From assembly GCA_943736015.1 (NCBI GenBank), contig OX031063.1, positions 19,885,501-19,949,500 on the forward strand: 64,000 nucleotides of DNA. The letters run 5' to 3'. Of this stretch, positions 43,300-54,475 are shown piece by piece. Within the stretch, counting starts at the first letter, position 1, and each line of letters begins with the position of its first letter. The notes beneath the pieces are model-generated. The model was not told where the DNA came from. It saw nothing but the letters and a program-made list of their open reading frames with translations, and ran no database searches. This DNA comes from Tridacna crocea. Lineage: Eukaryota > Mollusca > Bivalvia > Cardiida > Cardiidae. The translations under genes were made by a program, and so were the position numbers.

Positions 43300-43512
43300 T
43301 TTAATCCTTAGGCTGTTGAGCCCGACTTGCTGACCTTTTGCGGACCGTGAAGATCAAGATCAGACTGCACAAAACGTGCAGTCTGATCTTTGATCTACAC
43401 TGTCCGATAAGCGGATACTGTTTCCAAAAACAGGACTTTGAAAAAGAAGTAATTGGGTTTTTACTATCGAATTGAAAATTTTACTTTAGTTATTTTGTGG
43501 GATAAGGGTAAC
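43300..43512. mobile_element. Family G foldback element, reverse
   Basis: CCTTAGGCTGTTGAGCCCG, GACCTTTTGCGGACCG, the hairpin ATCAGACTGCACAAAACGTGCAGTCTGAT and the right end GGGATAAGGGTAA. Homology to 49925-50100 extends upstream through AAATGGCCATCTGGACAAC. Confidence 0.75.
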
Positions 43513-43703
43513 GTCCTTTGAATTAAACATTCGTTGCAGGATGATAGTTATAATCAATGTATCAACATGTTTTCCGGTTTCGAAATTATCACATTTATCG
43601 GGTGTTTGATTGAAAGGCCTCCGAAAATATGATTTAATTCTTGGCAAGATTTGGACACCGTTTTTCAGTTCCAGATAAGAGGGAGTGACGGTACTCTAAC
43701 ATC

Positions 43704-43806
43704 ATTATTTCTCTTCGAAACCATATGTTGTGGGTACTCATTAGAATCGTCTCATCGAGACGATTCTAATTAGTATCCACAACATAGGGTTTAGTGAAGA
43801 GTAATA
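43704..43806. mobile_element. Foldback element K
   Basis: ATTATTTCTCTTCG...ATGTTGTGGGTACTCATTAGAATCGTCTC is answered by GAGACGATTCTAATTAGTATCCACAACAT...TGAAGAGTAATAA. A single ~100-bp palindrome, one copy in the window. Confidence 0.7.
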
Positions 43807-44004
43807 AATATTTTGAAAATTGAAATGAAACTCTTTCCCTCTATCTGGAGCCTTGGTTTACCTTAAATAAGCCCGTAGGACATTCAAACATTGGGCTTTA
43901 CAATTGAATGCAAATAGAAGTTAGACTTAAATTTCGAATCATTTTGGAATCTTGTTTTGAATTACTTTCACTATGATATTGTAAAATACTCTTTCGGAAA
44001 TAGT

Positions 44005-44310
44005 TTAGCACGGTAGTACAGTCGGCAGCCTACTGGACTTGAAGCCAGACGGTGCTGGTTCGAATCTCAAGTTCAGCGAATTTCTCTCCAAAGATAAATC
44101 ATTCATTGATCCAGAATTCCTTTCTGCTTCACTTCTGATTACTGTTTCGGCGACGGTTATATGGGAAAGCAGCCTGTGGCACGAGAAAAATATTGAGCAA
44201 AGTACTGGAAAAAAGGAATCTCTAGAAAAGCATGGATAGGTGCATCGACTGCACAAAAATAACTGAAATAACTTGAAAACGGCCTTAAACACCATAAAAT
44301 CAAATATTCG
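44005..44310 (+). mobile_element. SINE J, tRNA-derived
   Basis: The head has a degenerate A box (GGTAGTACAGTCGG), anticodon loop CTTGAAG and B box GGTTCGAATCTC; a Ser-type tRNA is the likely ancestor. The body shares AGTACTGG, AAAGCATGGATA and AACTGAAATAA with 48290-48585. Confidence 0.75.
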
Positions 44311-44524
44311 TAATTAATTAATTGATCGATTGTCGTCGAAATACAAACCAGCGTTGAGAGAGGATTGAACCTGATTTTCATTAATTCTGGGACGGAAATT
44401 TCCACAGTTCGGGTTTCGAACCAACGATCCTTTTCTCACGTCCTATCTGCGGTACCAGGGCCCGACAGCTAAAGTTTGCAAGTGCAAAAGTACACATGTT
44501 AAAAGGGATTTCCTTAAAGACTAG

Positions 44525-44722
44525 AGGTAGGGGCTTAATTCATCTGCAAAGAACAACGACCCAGAATAGCCTGCGCAGTTAGTGCAGGCTGACCTGTGTC
44601 GAAACCTTTTGCTTTTCTGTTCTGCAGGTCAAAGGAATAAGTAACCTCATGATTCAGTTGGTTATTATAAAGAATGACTTTTTACGCTCACAATTATGTG
44701 ATAACTTGCTTGCAGGGCTCCT
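44525..44722 (+). mobile_element. Family 3, cut by a family A insertion
   Basis: GGGGCTTAATTCATCTGC and hairpin AGCCTGCGCAGTTAGTGCAGGC. The right end is missing where family A subfamily B begins. Confidence 0.65.
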
Positions 44723-44950
44723 TTATCCCTTTACTCCATAGATACTCATTTCTACGCATTGCTTGTAGGAGCCTTTGGAAAACATTGTGGGAAAAGGTGA
44801 AATTGCTCGTGACGAGCAATTTCACCTTTTGCCACAATGTTTTCTACACTATCAAAAGGCTTCATATAGATATAAGAAACGGCTACATCCTTGCTGCTAT
44901 TTAGGGTCAATTAGAGATACCATAGAAATGCCTTAAGGGGTAAAGGGTTA
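44723..44950 (-). mobile_element. Family A, subfamily B
   Basis: Reverse of 22196-22424, with the centre ATTGCTCGTGACGAGCAAT. Flanks are TTAT on both sides rather than TTAA. The left stem reads GTGGGAAAAGGTG against CACCTTTTGCCAC, one unmatched position. Confidence 0.8.
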
Positions 44951-45041
44951 TATTGGTCTTAAAAGTGTAGGAGAAGAAGAAGGATATATGGCTGGAATGT
45001 ACGTCTTCGGTAGGACGGCAGTGCGAGCTGATAATATCTAC

Positions 45042-45318
45042 CAACGCTCTGGCAAAAGGAGGTGGGGTGGGGGTGTTCAATACACCTTCTGAAGCATGAT
45101 ACCAAGCCAGTCATCAGGATATTATAGATTCATAAAATCCAATTTATTTAACAACAGGCTGTATCCTGAGATAGAATCGTTCTTTGACATAAAGAAAAAA
45201 ATGGCCAAAAGATGAAAGATTCGATCCAGGTCAGCCTGTGCAGACAACTCAACCTGACCTGGGTTGATACTTTTTTTTCTGAAAATCTATTTAGACCCCT
45301 TTTTTCAACGCATGACTT
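45042..45318 (-). mobile_element. Family 3 element
   Basis: GCTCTGGCAAAAGGAGG, CCTGAGATAGAATCGTTCTTTG, CCAGGTCAGCCTGTGC...CTGACCTGGG and ACGCATGACTT. Hairpin loop diverged. Confidence 0.65.
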
Positions 45319-45730
45319 TACATTTTGTATGGTGCACAACCATTTAATTGGGATTTTAACATAGCCAAGTTTTACAGTGGATGTCACATGAAAACAATAA
45401 ATTCAGCTGCAGACTCAAATCAAATTTTGACAATTGGAATTTATAGCTTCAGATTCTTATCATTTAGTCTTAATTATTCATTTCTGTCTGACTGAATTGA
45501 CGTTGAATCAAACCATAACAGTTGTATATATTGACATTCCATTTGATTATTATCCTCTATAGACGAGTAGATGCGCTTGCAGCATCGTTTTTGGAAACAT
45601 CCTGACAAAGTAAATATACCGGTGCAAGTTCTTCCTTTCCTTAAGTTCTTTCATATATAATTAAGACCATGCCCTGTAAAAAAGAGAACCAAATTCTTCT
45701 GCAAAAAGTATCGACCCATGCCAACCTGCT
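45319..45730. other. No feature recognised
   Basis: AT-rich sequence. GCATGCCCTGTAAAAAAG near 45667 may be another family 3 end, interrupted by the next element. Confidence 0.3.
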
Positions 45731-45959
45731 TTACCCTTTTCCAAACGACAAAATTTTGGACCAGTCCAAATTGACGGCACTTGCAGACGACAAAATAAGG
45801 GTAACCCAAAAATTGAAATTTGTTTCCAGCTGGTAGAAAACATTGTGGAAAAAGGAGAAAATGCTGGTTACCAGCATTTTCTCCTTTTCCCACAATGTTT
45901 TCAACAGGCTTCTATTTCAAGGCCGTAAGAACAAGGGGATTATTTCGTAAAGGGTTAAG
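45731..45959 (+). mobile_element. Family A MITE
   Basis: Left TTAC (mutated), right TTAA. F arm TTTGGACCAGTCCAAATTGA, intact palindrome. Confidence 0.85.
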
Positions 45960-46491
45960 ATTTCTTGCTAATTGTAAATTTTCTTTATTTCCAAGAGCCA
46001 ATGTACCCCAGAGTTCTGTCCGTTGTAACAGAAGCTGGATTTTGTGGATTCATCGTTATAAATTATGTTGTTTAAATTGTACACAAATTTACAAATTGCA
46101 AGTCCACAGTAATATATATTCAGAAATATTTCGATAGAAGATCGTGACTCGTGCTTTCTTTATTGTAATATAATTATTATATGAGTTTGTAATTTTAAGT
46201 AACGGTTGTCGTTTGGAAAAGTAGTCTTGTTCTGTACCCAAAATACCAAAATTAAATAATTATTATGTTTATGGAATGACATTTGGCGGGAGAAAATGGA
46301 GTACAAAAATTTATGTAGGTGCATTTAAGGTTAGGTAAGTGCAACAAGCATGAGAAAAGGCGGGGGCATTTGTGGAAATGATATTTTTTTCTACTGTCGC
46401 ACAAAAGTTTGTTTTTTTTCTGTCTCCTGAAACTTTTGTCTCGTCACGACAATATAACTAGAAATTAGGCAGCAGGGTTTTTTCAAAGACC
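45960..46491. other. No feature recognised
   Basis: AT-rich, no supported ORF or repeat end. Confidence 0.35.
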
Positions 46492-46720
46492 TTAGCCCAT
46501 TACCACACAATCCCTATTTTTGACGCCCCTGAGAAAGAAGCCTTTTGAAAACACTGTGGGAAAAGGAGAAAATGCTGGTAACCAGCATTTTCTCCTTTTC
46601 CCACAGTGTTTTTTACCCTTACCAGAACAAATTTCTATTTTTGAGTCACCTTTATTTTGTTGTCTGCAAATGCTTCCAATTTGGACCAGTCCAACACTTT
46701 CTCGTGTGGTAATGAGTTAA
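46492..46720 (-). mobile_element. Family A MITE
   Basis: Left TTAG, right TTAA. AACACTGTGGG is mirrored by CCCACAGTGTT. Confidence 0.85.
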
Positions 46721-46800
46721 TCATGGTAAGCAAACTTCCAATTTACAAGGAAATGAATTCTAAGATGTTGAATAGAATCGTGATATTTTTTGAAAATTAA

Positions 46801-47005
46801 ACCTTATCCTGCTAAGTAAGTAAAACGAAGCTTTGAAGCCGATATTGAATTCTAAATTTTGCTATTTCAAATGTATTTTTGGTGAAAAAAATATGTCTTT
46901 ATCGGACAGTGTAGATCAAGATCAGACTGCACGTTCTGTGCAGTCTGATCTTGATCTGCACTGTCCGCAAAAGGTCGGAAAGTCGAGCCTAACAGCCTAA
47001 GTGTT
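46801..47005. mobile_element. Family G foldback element, best copy
   Basis: Left end ACCTTATCCTGCTAAG, right end GAGCCTAACAGCCTAAG. The hairpin CGGACAGTGTAGATCAAGATCAGACTGCAC pairs with its complement through TTCT, leaving only one or two mismatches. Confidence 0.8.
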
Positions 47006-48234
47006 ATATGGCCTCAGATTGTCACAAAAGAAATTGTATACGAAGTAAGATGTTGGAGGAGAATGAGGGAGCCATATAAATTTCATACACAATGACATTC
47101 CATTAAGGTAATGTCAGTTACACCCGCCTGCGATGCATTCGGAAACGCCGAAAGAGGGACCAATTATTAGGTGAAACTTGCTGTGATGCCAGTATGAAAA
47201 TAGTTCCCCTCGCCGTTGTACGTTGAGGCAATCTTGTTGTCGAAGTTGTCTTTGTTAAGGAAATTGTTAAATTGTGGAAGACATAAATTATTGGGCTATC
47301 GCTGTAGTTTGACTGTCAATTTGTCGCAAAATATGTTAATTCTATCATTGGAAAAATATATAGATAAAGAAATATAAAGTTCCAATCATTGTAAAATTTA
47401 CATGTTTATTTCCCAGACGGAAATCTTTTCAAATACTAACACTGAGAGCACTCTCAACGATCAGCCGAAGTCTATATTGTTCGCTCTGTCTAGATACTCT
47501 GAGCAAACGCAATACAATAAGCTTGGTCTTGCAAATAAAATTAATTAGTGTTTTTCAACACTTGTCGGAATTATCTGTACCGAAACGCTGAATCCAACAA
47601 CACTGTGAATAATTAAGGAATATTTGATACCCAAACTAGCAACGAACAAAAGAAAATTAATATGGTAATACCGCGTAATTGTAAATTAACGGATTTATTG
47701 TAAAACCGTTTTGTTTAACGCGTGAAATATACAATATTTGAAGCTTTTCGTATAAATTTCAGGTATCAGAGGACAATTACGCTAGAGTTCGCAAGACAAA
47801 ACGATTGCTGTAGTACGACTTCGAAACTGGAATACATGTACTTGTGCTGACGCGTATCGATACCGTGCAATTCAAGGTCATGGATCCCAGTCTCGCGACG
47901 GATTGTAATGCGGTATATTGTTTAATAACTACCGCCGCGATCCTATGCGACTCCGAGAATTTTAGCTCCGTTCAAATTATCTTTCGCTAGGTGGCATTTT
48001 TTAAATACAGACCAATCTGATTTGAGGCATTTTCTGGGTACAAAATCGGACTACTTCTTTAAAACGACAACTTCGAATTTCGACGCCAATAAACTTTTTA
48101 CTCAACAAAATAGTCCCTGATACGATTCATTCATCTATGGACAGCTAGCATGTAACCTATGCATCAGTCATTTAAATAAAAATAGACCCTTCAGGCTTTG
48201 GTAATAGCCCAGGCATTTCTTATTGATAAGTCTG
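47006..48234. other. No gene recognised
   Basis: The longest stretch without a recognised element. Slightly less AT-rich between 47800 and 48000. No ORF over 60 codons with any motif. Confidence 0.35.
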
Positions 48235-48277
48235 TAGGAAAAACTCTGCAAGGATATGACATGCGCAGCCAACGGCG

Positions 48278-48597
48278 CCATACGAACAGGTAGCGTGTAG
48301 GACTTGAAAACATGGGATCCAGGGTTCGATCCCTGGCCATGACCCGTGGCTCGGCCAATTTTTGTCCGAGGATAGATGATAGTCAGTGCGACAAGAATCA
48401 TTCCTCTCCCACCCCTGACCATTGTTTCGATGATGATTATAAAAGCTGCCAGAGGCTTGGAAAGACAATTTTGCGAAGTACTGGTAAAAGAGACTTCAGG
48501 AAAGCATGGATATGTGCAATGGTCGCCGCGATATAACTGAAATAATGTTTCAAATGTCGTTAAAACCATACAATAAACCAATGAACCATACGAACAG
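48278..48597 (+). mobile_element. SINE J with perfect 12-bp target duplication
   Basis: CCATACGAACAG occurs at 48278-48289 and 48586-48597, bounding a SINE J of 296 bp. The head keeps the anticodon region (GGACTTGAAAACATGGG) and B box GGTTCGATCCC but lacks the A box, so this is a 5'-truncated insertion. Confidence 0.85.
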
Positions 48598-48857
48598 CTA
48601 GCAATCGTGTAACATTTAGCTGATTCCCGAGACTGAATAGTCCCTGAAAATGCGAAAAACTTATTTGTAGCAAAAAGTTTTGACGCACGTCAGGCTGCAC
48701 AGTCTGCGCAGGCCACAGAGCATTGTTCGATAATAAATCCTTTCAAGAAGTATTTCTTATTCCCACAAAGTATCATGGACTATTCAAGTAAGGTATTTTT
48801 GTGACGGTCAATTATCTTTCCCCAGGGTCACCTTGGCAAGTTCATGAGAGGTCTTGA

Positions 48858-49352
48858 AATGAGTCATGTGCTCTGGCAAAAAGGAGTGTAATGTATCTCC
48901 GACTTTCGTTTTACCAAGCAAATCAGGGTATGATTATAAATCTATAAAATCCATTTTGTCTAAAAGCCTTATTAACCCTTTCCCAAACGACAAACTTTTG
49001 GACTAGACCAAATTGAAAGCATTTGCATACGACAATTCAACTCTTGCTGAAAAGATGATTTCTGTCTATGATAGGATAGAAAACTTTGTGGGAAAAGGAG
49101 AAAATGCTGGTTACCAGCATTTTCTCCTTTTCCCACAATGTTTTCAAAATGATACTATTCCAGACCTGTAAAAACCAGGGATTGTTTTGGAAAAGGTAAA
49201 TCACTAGGTACAGTGGTTCTTTTAATATGCATAAAATTTACAAAAGGCAAAAAGTATCGACTCATGTCAGCCCGCGCTCACTGCACAAGCTGACACGATT
49301 CAATCCCCCTTTTTTTCAATTGCAATAAGGCTCCTTTTTTTCAGAGCATGGC
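48858..49352 (-). mobile_element. Family 3 element containing a family A insertion
   Basis: GAGTCATGTGCTCTGGCAAAAAGG on the left and CTCCTTTTTTTCAGAGCATGGCC on the right are the ends. Family 3 sequence stops at 48971 and resumes near 49200. Confidence 0.7.
48972..49199 (+). mobile_element. Family A MITE nested in family 3
   Basis: Left TTAA, right end decayed to GGTAAA. The arm TCAACTCTTGCTGAAAAGATG matches 31196-31420. Confidence 0.85.
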
Positions 49353-49629
49353 CAAAATAAATTAGCCTCAGTGGCAAAAGGTTTTAACAAATCTGAGCTT
49401 GCGACGCGATCATTTGCAACAGGAGATTTACGCATCCCAAGAGGAAAGCGTTCTCATTTTTCTTCTGAATTTATTGAACTTTACTTGAAAATAAAAGAAA
49501 TTCTCCCAAATTTATGTATTATTGTAATCGAAACAAGTTAGCTTTTATTTATACTTGAATTCCTATTCTTCTAAGTCATTCTTTCTCTGCGTTTATCCAC
49601 CATGTGATGATTTAAATAAAGAGTTTGGT

Positions 49630-49649
49630 TAGAAGAGAGACACAGAGGA

Positions 49650-49684
<35 letters not shown>

Positions 49685-49781
49685 CAATGAGAGAGAGAGA
49701 GACAGAGAGAGAGAGAGAGACAGACAGATAGATAGACAGAGAGAGAGGCAAAGAGAGATAGACAGACATAGAGCGAGGAGA
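49630..49781. repeat. GA-rich microsatellite
   Basis: GA dinucleotides with GACA and GATA interruptions. Minus-strand Leu/Ser ORFs here are by-products. Confidence 0.95.
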
Positions 49782-49924
49782 TAGGTAAGCAGTCGTTGAT
49801 TGCTCCTCTGAGCAATCAAAATGGCCGCTGAATTTTTAGCCCGGCTTTTCCGAAGAAAACGTTCATAGCCTTGGCGTCAACGTCGTTTTCCTCCTCGTCT
49901 GCATCATGGCCGTCTGCATCGTCA

Positions 49925-50100
49925 CACAAAAACTTTGATAAATGGCCATCTGGACAACTTTAATCCTTAGGCTGTTGAGCCTGACTGGCTGACCTTTTGC
50001 GGACCGTAAAGATCAAGATTAGACTGCACAAAACGTGCAGTCTGATCTTTGATCTACACTTCTGATAAGCGGATACTGTTCCCTAGAATTTTAGTTATTT
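49925..50100. mobile_element. Family G foldback element, second reverse copy
   Basis: AAATGGCCATCTGGACAACT, GGCTGTTGAGCCTGACTGGC and the hairpin GCAGTCTGATCTTTGATC match 43270-43450 closely, including upstream sequence. Confidence 0.75.
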
Positions 50101-50108
50101 AGCAGGAT

Positions 50109-50980
50109 ATCTCTGTTATAACTATACGTAAACGTCTTACTAAAGGGAAAATCAATAAAACAATGGCAGGTTACCATCAAAATAATTTTGAGTCAGTTAT
50201 GCCCTTTTTCTAGGATTAGAATTTTCACTTAAAGCAACTGCAGCCGAACGTTGGTTCCAGCATGCGGTACGTACAGCATAACTGTGTGATAAATGTTACA
50301 AGCTATTGCTATATCTCACACCATGCTTTCCCTTCTTGTTAAAAATGCTCTCCTAACCTTTCTTCTATTTCCTTACCTTCTTGTAAATTGTTATAAATGG
50401 CGATCGATCTAAAATTAGCATCATACAGTATCGGGTTAATGAGTGGTATGAGACGATGACTTAATTGCTTCTTCAGATATCGGTGAGAAAAAAATATGGA
50501 ACGCCAAGAAAGCACCTGGTACACCGATTAATCCATTAGTACAGAAATGTGATGCCTGACGCCCTCGCAGATATCGCAGATGACAGCGTAGGAAAACAAA
50601 GTGGGGAAGGGGAGGGGGCATAGAGAAAGGACAATTTGGTATAATGAGGTATTATGAATAATGTTTACCGTACTAATATTTTTTTTTTTCAATTTCTTCC
50701 TAAATATTTGTTGTCGGTGCCAGTTTGTGTGCTCTTTACGGGGGTAAATGCGTGTCTTAACTATTGGGCCGCAATGCTCGATTTAATGTTTTGTCAATCG
50801 ACAGCGTAGATCAGGATCACACTGCATTATGTCTCTTGCACTAATACTGTGAACGTACGGAACAAAAGACAACTTTGAAGGTATTATTTACTATTTGCTA
50901 GGATGATCGTCTAATTTGTTTATCATTGTAATGATAAAAGTTTAATGTCATGATTATAGGCGTACTGATGAAACTGACCT
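50109..50980. other. No gene; family G trace at about 50795-50845
   Basis: ATCGACAGCGTAGATCAGGATC near 50797 is a half hairpin. Overlapping minus-strand ORFs at 50339-50621 show no motif. Confidence 0.3.
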
Positions 50981-51210
50981 TTAACTCATTACCAAACGAC
51001 AAAATTTTAGGTTTGTCCAAATCGAAAGCATTTGCAGACGACAAAATAAAAGTGACTGAAAATTTAAAATTTGTTTCATGAAGGGTAGAAAACATTGTGG
51101 GAAAAGGAGAAAATGCTGGTTACCAGCATTTTCTCCTTTTCCCACAATGTTTTCGAAAGGCGTCTTCCTCAGGGGCGTTAAAAGTAGGGATTGTGTGGTA
51201 ATGGGTTAAG
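50981..51210 (+). mobile_element. Family A MITE, near consensus, TTAA-flanked
   Basis: TTAA at both ends, palindrome perfect over ~58 bp. It agrees with the copy at 1125-1352 along most of its length. Confidence 0.9.
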
Positions 51211-51271
51211 AGAACATTTTTTCCCGAGAGTTTTAGGTGGGCGATGGTGGAGAGAACTTGAATGTATTGAG

Positions 51272-51423
51272 GATAATCAACTGGTTAATTTTGATATGAA
51301 AAATATCTCACGAGGATGCGTTGTTAAGCGTTGAAAAAACGAGTGCGCAGCACGAGTTTTTTTAACGCCTTACGACGCATCCGAGTGAGATATTTTTCAT
51401 ATAAGAAATAACCAGTTGATTAT
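51272..51423. mobile_element. Foldback element L
   Basis: ATAATCAACTGGTTA and AAAAATATCTCACGAGGATG on the left pair with CATCCGAGTGAGATATTTTT and TAACCAGTTGATTAT on the right. The centre is AACGAGTGCGCAGCACGAGTT. ~150 bp, one copy here. Confidence 0.8.
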
Positions 51424-51830
51424 TCTATTTATTATATACCTTATTAACAATATTATTTTTAAATTTTTCGTTTGAAAGTCGAAATCAATACTTTTGGATA
51501 GAGAGAAGAAATCAGGGACATAGTGCGGATGAATACATAATTTAAAAGAACAAAACGAGACTTCACAAAACTTACAAATAACACTATCTATAAATGCTTA
51601 ATGAAAAAAAAGTAGTCCCTAAATTACGGCAGGAAGTGACAGTGGAAGTTGATATCGTCACTAGTGATGATATCAAAATTTATTACAATGGGAAATTCCA
51701 GGATTTCATTGCTAGGTATATAATAAAATGGTATACTAGTATTGCGCCTCTAAAGGAAAAGAGATGGCATTCTGCTGCACACCTTGTGGCTTTACGTTTT
51801 TTGTTGTTTCCATTTTTCGTCCTCTAGCGG
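51424..51830. other. No gene recognised
   Basis: A 77-codon ORF (51594-51827) with a basic/acidic mix (EVDIVTSDDIKIYYNGKF) is the only item. It has no recognised domain and could be chance. Confidence 0.3.
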
Positions 51831-52057
51831 TTAACCCTTTTCCAAACGACAAATTTTAGTCTCTTCCAAACTCAAGGAGTTTGCAGACGACAATTTCAAA
51901 TTTGATAAAAATGGCAGAAAGTCTCCAAACGGGTAGAAAACACTGCGGGAAAAGGAGAAATTGCTCGTTAAGAGCAATTTCTCCTTTTCCCACAGTGTTT
52001 TCAAAAGACTTGTACTGCAGACACGTAAAAACAAGGGCTTGTTTGGGAAAGGGTTAA
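51831..52057 (+). mobile_element. Family A, subfamily C, TTAA-flanked
   Basis: TTAA at both ends, centre ATTGCTCGTTAAGAGCAAT. AACACTGCGGG faces CCCACAGTGTT, so one mirrored change has since been lost on one arm. Confidence 0.85.
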
Positions 52058-52264
52058 TTATACCATAACAACGAATTAGTGGGTCGGTGGTGGGTAGAAA
52101 GGCAAAACTAGAGCTAGGCTGTCTGTATGTTCAACAGCCCGTCGGTGTCCTGTTCTCCTCTTACAGTTATCAAACCAGTTTAGTTAAAATCAAAATTGAA
52201 ACCCTCATACAACCGGACGTTAGGCACAAACCCGGGTGTGTTTTTGTGATTGAGCCGTGTCCTT

Positions 52265-53070
52265 CCTGGGTCGTCATCGTTGGCCTTTTGTATACTCTAG
52301 AGACCATATTTACAGTCTGATACTTAGAAAATTAGTCAGAATGTTTTTGTTGACAATCTCTCAGAAATATTCAAAAATGGGTTATGTGAGATAAAACAGT
52401 TGGTCCCTAGGTGTAATCTGTATAAAACCTTGTCTACTATCTAAAGGCCACAGTTTTGGTCAAACATTCGTGAAAGTTGATCAGAATATTTATCTTGATG
52501 ATATCTCAGATAAGTTAGATGATGGGTCAAAAAGTAGGTCACAGTGTCAAAACTTTGAAAACTGTTTTAATTTTTTTTTTTAAATCTAAAATTAGATCAC
52601 CAAAATCAAATCTTTGAAAAGCCTTGTGAACACTCTAGAGGGCACATTATCAGTCCAATTTTCTTGTTGAAAAGTTGGACAGAATATTTGTCTCTGTGTC
52701 AAGTCAAAAGGTAAGTCACAGAGACTGATCGTTGAAAAACTTCGTGCACTCTGCAGAGTCCAAGCTTTTAGTCAAATGAAAGTTTGTGAGAATGGTTGTC
52801 CTTGTGATATCTCAGGCGAGTACCAAAAATAGACATCCTCTAAAAAAGTAGGTCATAGAATCAAATCGTTACGCTATACGCACATTAGATGCTACATTTT
52901 CAGTCTAGTCCTCATGAGGTTTGGTAAAGATATTTGTCTTAACATTTCAGACGAGCTCCAAATTTTGCTGCAGCAGCTCTAAAACTAGATCACCGTGATG
53001 AATCTCTAGAGAACAAATTACCACTTTGATGATCGTCAGTCGGAATGACAAGCTTTTACCTGATACCATA
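52265..53070. repeat. Old satellite-like array, about five units
   Basis: Landmarks recur: ACTCTAGAGNCCACATT-like, GTCAGAATRTTTGTCTT-like, GATATCTCAG and AGGTCACAG-like. Unit length is about 120-190 bp. A similar unit is widespread in bivalve genomes in my recollection. No coding role is visible. Confidence 0.6.
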
Positions 53071-53157
53071 AACAATTTTGAAAATTGGTCGGACTTGTAA
53101 AAAAATCACTGGGTAATTAAGTCATATCAGAGAAAAAATTGAACTTACTTCGTAATA

Positions 53158-53236
53158 TCGTCGGTTTACTTCATAAGCCTCGTAACTAAAGCTTGTAACA
53201 AGCTTTAGTTAAGAGGTTTTCGAAGTAAATTGACAA
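53158..53236. mobile_element. Family F hairpin MITE, TA-flanked
   Basis: TA at 53156-53157 and 53237-53238. The stem change AACTAAAGCTTG is mirrored by CAAGCTTTAGTT, another paired substitution relative to the other F copies. Confidence 0.85.
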
Positions 53237-53670
53237 TATGTTCTCAATGGTTCATAGGTTCAAGTGAGCGATTCAGGGCCATCGTGTCCCTCTATAGTTA
53301 TTATCAAGGATTGGCTATTTTATGAACTATGGCCCTTTGGACTATTTTCTAATATTGTTACGATTCAACTGAAGGTGAGGGAGAATTAGTTAGCTTACGC
53401 TTGTTCTACTTATTCTTCGAGCGCATAAAATTAAGAAGCGGTTATTTTGAAAGGCTCCAAAACTTACTCAAAATATCTATAGTTTAAAAACTTCATTATT
53501 TATTGATAGAAGACATTCAAGCTTTAATTTAGGTCGCTTGAAAGTTGCTAGAAGGGCTCAATTTTTTTTCTCAGAATCTCGGTAAATAATTTTGAACAGG
53601 GAAAAAGCATTAACATCTTGAGAGGCACCTATCCTGAATCGTAATCCTTTTTTTAAACAATGTATATTTT
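53237..53670. other. No feature recognised
   Basis: AT-rich, no supported ORF. Confidence 0.35.
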
Positions 53671-53898
53671 TGAACTCTTTACCAAACGACAAAATTTCAG
53701 ACTGGTCCAAATTGAAAGGACTTGCAGACAACAAATTTAACGTTACTTAGGAGTTGAAATTTGTTTCCAGCAGATTTGAAAACATTGTTGGAAAAGGAGA
53801 AAATGCTGGTTACCAGCATTTTCTCCTTTTCCCACAATGTTTTCAAAAGGCTTCTATCTTAGGGTCATAAAAACCAGGGATTGTTTGGGAAAGGTTAA
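53671..53898 (+). mobile_element. Family A MITE
   Basis: Left TGAA (mutated), right TTAA. F arm TTCAGACTGGTCCAAATTGA, complete palindrome. Confidence 0.85.
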
Positions 53899-53926
53899 AG
53901 TTATTGTGCTGTATTTGCAAAGTGGT

Positions 53927-54236
53927 GCCAAGCTCTGCGAAAACGGAGTTTTATGCATTTGCATAAACTATCGAACCAGGTCAGCCTTCGCAGTCTACGC
54001 AGACTGACTTACATGTATTACGATAGTGTTTGCTATTGGTCAACTTTCAAAGACCAGGGTCCGTATTCACCAACCGTTGAGAATGGTTTGTGAATACAGT
54101 CCCAGGTTACCTCATCATTCAGCTGATGATCAGACAATTTAGATCTTTAAATGTATAATTGTATGGTATTTTGCGTTCTGCAATGCATTATGGAAATGCA
54201 TTAAAACGCCTTTTTGCTCCAGAGATGCCCATGTAA
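53927..54236 (+). mobile_element. Family 3 element containing a family D remnant
   Basis: AAGCTCTGCGAAAACGGAG end, hairpin CAGGTCAGCCTTCGC...GCAGACTGACTT, and right end GAAATGCATTAAAACGCC. At 54058-54106, GGGTCCGTATTCACCAACC and GGTTTGTGAATACAGTCCC are the two ends of family D joined with the middle deleted. Confidence 0.7.
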
Positions 54237-54284
54237 AATTTACGTGAATATGGGTACTAGATCTCTAACACCTCAAAGCTACCC

Positions 54285-54475
54285 TTGACTTTTTACCAAT
54301 ATCGTACATTTAGAAGAAAGTTCTTTCAAAACATTTTGAGAAGAGAAACAAACGATTGTAACCAGAATTTCCTACCGTACCAATTTTTTTCTAATCATTC
54401 GCTGATGACTCCCTTTATTTAAGGAGTTTAAGCACGTTGTCTGCAAATGCTTAAAAAATGGACAGGTGTACGATT
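54285..54475. mobile_element. Family A relic
   Basis: GAAAGTTCTTTCAAAACATT, TGTAACCAGAATTTCC and TTGTCTGCAAATGCTTAAAA remain in order. Confidence 0.4.

Noticed and set aside
46520-46720. Many ORFs share the peptide GENAGNQHFLLFPQCF or its variant KMLVTSIFSFSHN
   Set aside because: They are the two strands of the family A palindrome read through in the same frame, not a protein family.
48300-48350. tRNA-Ser/Leu-like gene at GGTTCGATCCC
   Set aside because: Lies inside a SINE J bounded by a target duplication and lacks an A box.
49571-49819. Leu/Ser-rich ORFs
   Set aside because: Translation of a GA microsatellite.
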